This document shows, piece by piece, positions 5,772 to 6,927 of a stretch of 6,927 nt of DNA. Origin of the DNA: Mariniphaga sp. (lineage in GTDB: Bacteria > Bacteroidota > Bacteroidia > Bacteroidales > Prolixibacteraceae); contig JANYLE010000452.1 in NCBI GenBank assembly GCA_025363795.1, forward strand, positions 1 to 6,927, given 5' to 3'. Position numbers and translations under genes: made by a program. Under the pieces are notes generated by a model. That model saw only the letters and a program-made list of their open reading frames with translations, searched no databases and had not been told where the DNA came from. The stretch's first letter is position 1. Each line of letters begins with the position of its first letter.

Positions 5772-6611
5772 TTACCCCTGTTTCCCCAGCCACTCATACC
5801 AAAGATCCATCCCTTCACCCGTTTTTGCAGAGACTGTGATAAACTCCAGCTTTGGGTTAATCGAAAGGGCATATTTGATCGTCTTTTCGGTATCGAAATC
5901 AACATAAGGGAGCAGATCCGATTTATTGATCAGGCAAAGGTGGGAGGTCTGGAACATATACGGGTATTTCAATGGTTTATCGTCCCCTTCTGTCACACTG
6001 ATCACGACCACCCGTTTAAATTCACCCAGGTCAAACAGCGCAGGGCACACAAGGTTGCCCACATTTTCGATGAAAAGAATGGAATTGAACTCCGGTTCAA
6101 GTTTTTTAAGTGCGGACTCCACCATTCGCGCATCCAAATGGCATCCCGAACCTGTGTTAATCTGGATAGCGGGCGCACCTGACTTTTCAATCCGGTCGGC
6201 ATCCAATATTGTTTGCTGATCCCCCTCAATCACCGCAATTTTTCTGGTAGGAATCAATGCTTTGATTGTTTTTTCGAGAATACTTGTCTTACCCGAACCC
6301 GGTGAACTTACAAGGTTGAGGCAAAGCACCTTTCTTCCTTCAAAAAACCGCCGGTTGAGCTGTGCCAGTTTGTTGTTTTCCGAAAGGATATCGATGTTGA
6401 GGTTGATCACCTTGTTCTGAGCAGGTTCATGAGAATGGGTATAGGTTACACCATCATGCTCATGCGTATGAGGATGGCCATGATCATGGTCGTGATGATG
6501 TTCCGGATCAAAGTGATGTTCATGATCATGATGGTGATCCGGTTCATTGTCCTTGTGGCGGTCATGTATTTTAAAATCATCTGATTCGCCGCATCCACAG
6601 GTTTCGCACAT
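5772..6611 (-). CDS. hypB: Hydrogenase nickel incorporation GTPase HypB, His-rich
   Basis: A 279-aa cytoplasmic SIMIBI-class GTPase that, with HypA, delivers Ni to the hydrogenase large subunit. The N-terminus MCETCGCG carries the CxxCGC high-affinity nickel site (C2, C5, C7). Residues 16-61 hold 19 histidines, a nickel-storage stretch seen in many but not all HypB proteins. The G domain follows: P-loop PGSGKTS (104-110), EGD (129-131), the second metal site C157-H158 and C189 (VCPALFD), ENVGN (182-186) and the NKSD guanine-specificity motif (229-232). It runs opposite to hyaABCD and is a lone gene here: no hypA or other hyp gene lies within the window, and repeat elements stand on both sides. 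A run of T and TTG about 30 bp upstream may be promoter-related, but no clean TAnnTTTG box is seen. The family call is very secure. Confidence 0.96.
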   Translation of the reverse strand: MCETCGCGESDDFKIHDRHKDNEPDHHHDHEHHFDPEHHHDHDHGHPHTHEHDGVTYTHSHEPAQNKVINLNIDILSENNKLAQLNRRFFEGRKVLCLNLVSSPGSGKTSILEKTIKALIPTRKIAVIEGDQQTILDADRIEKSGAPAIQINTGSGCHLDARMVESALKKLEPEFNSILFIENVGNLVCPALFDLGEFKRVVVISVTEGDDKPLKYPYMFQTSHLCLINKSDLLPYVDFDTEKTIKYALSINPKLEFITVSAKTGEGMDLWYEWLGKQG

Positions 6612-6646
6612 CGCTTTATTCTTTTAAGTTTACAAAAAACTAAGTT

Positions 6647-6664
6647 GAACCCGCTTCGGGGTTC
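6647..6664. repeat. Hairpin upstream of hypB, beside the second repeat copy
   Basis: GAACCC (6647-6652) and GGGTTC (6659-6664) form a 6-bp stem with a GCTTCG loop, 36 bp upstream of the hypB ATG. It abuts the left end of element copy 2, as the 5375-5392 hairpin abuts copy 1. It may be part of the hypB leader/promoter region or a small REP unit. Confidence 0.35.
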
Positions 6665-6670
6665 TTAATT

Positions 6671-6927
6671 AGGAACTGCTGAAAAATGTATTAATTATTA
6701 ATATTGAATGATATATATATCTGTTTGGATTAATAAGGTGCAAACATTTTTAATAAACAATCGCAAAAAGCTTGCACTTAAAATTTCAGTCTGTTAAAAA
6801 ATTATCCCAGAGGGATAAAATATTTATAGAAAGTGGATCTACCGTGCAAATATGCGACCCCAGCCGGGGTCGAACAACATTCTAATCATCATTTTCTATA
6901 AATATGTGACCTCCCTGAGGTCAATTC
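6671..6927. mobile_element. MITE-like structured element, copy 2 (right end beyond window)
   Basis: From 6676 to the window end this matches 5415-5666 in the same orientation, at a constant net offset of 1261 bp. By eye I count seven substitutions and two compensating 2-bp indels over about 254 aligned positions. The first five bases differ from copy 1 (AGGAA instead of AGTGT), so its left terminal repeat is degraded. The hairpins TTATCCC/GGGATAA (6802-6818), CGACCCC/GGGGTCG (6855-6872) and TGACCTC/GAGGTCA (6907-6923) are intact. The long enclosing stem is 13 bp here (ATATTTATAGAAA and its complement). The expected right terminal repeat lies about 15-30 bp past the window end. Confidence 0.78.

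Noticed and set aside
5766..6219. Plus-strand open frames of 138 and 97 codons inside hypB
   Set aside because: They are antisense to hypB, which has full motif support; their products show no family features.

Overview
The window comes from a Bacteroidota (Bacteroidetes) genome, probably an environmental one. This is inferred from the moderate-to-low GC content, the lack of Shine-Dalgarno motifs before the genes, AT-rich spacers, and intergenic palindromes of the kind common in that phylum. No 16S rRNA or other taxonomic marker is present, so the placement is tentative.

Layout. At the left edge, on the minus strand, are the first 35 codons of a carbon-starvation/peptide transporter gene (cstA). 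A 527-bp divergent spacer (107-633) follows, holding several inverted repeats just before the main operon. The plus-strand hydrogenase operon hyaA-hyaB-hyaC-hyaD (634-4695) encodes a Tat-exported small subunit, the NiFe large subunit, a four-helix cytochrome b membrane anchor and the endopeptidase that matures the large subunit. The small subunit carries all six cysteines of the [4Fe-3S] proximal cluster known from E. coli Hyd-1, so this looks like an O2-tolerant, membrane-bound, H2-oxidising group 1 enzyme. After hyaD comes a weak candidate terminator and a dense cluster of five short palindromes (4746-4917).

The right half is on the minus strand: a small DUF1801-family protein (4948-5343) and hypB (5772-6611), the nickel-inserting GTPase needed to build the hydrogenase active site. 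hypB lies alone between two directly repeated, about 96-97% identical copies of a structured non-coding element. The complete copy (5410-5696, 287 bp) has perfect 16-bp terminal inverted repeats and several internal hairpins, so it looks like a MITE or composite REP element. The second copy (from about 6671) runs off the window end.

How the genes fit together. HyaA and HyaB form the catalytic dimer, exported by Tat through the HyaA signal. HyaC anchors it and passes electrons from H2 to the quinone pool. HypB (with HypA and the other Hyp proteins, not in this window) inserts Ni. HyaD then cleaves the 15-residue C-terminal tail of HyaB. cstA and the DUF1801 gene have no evident role in this pathway. 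All functional calls rest on motif recognition; no database search was run.
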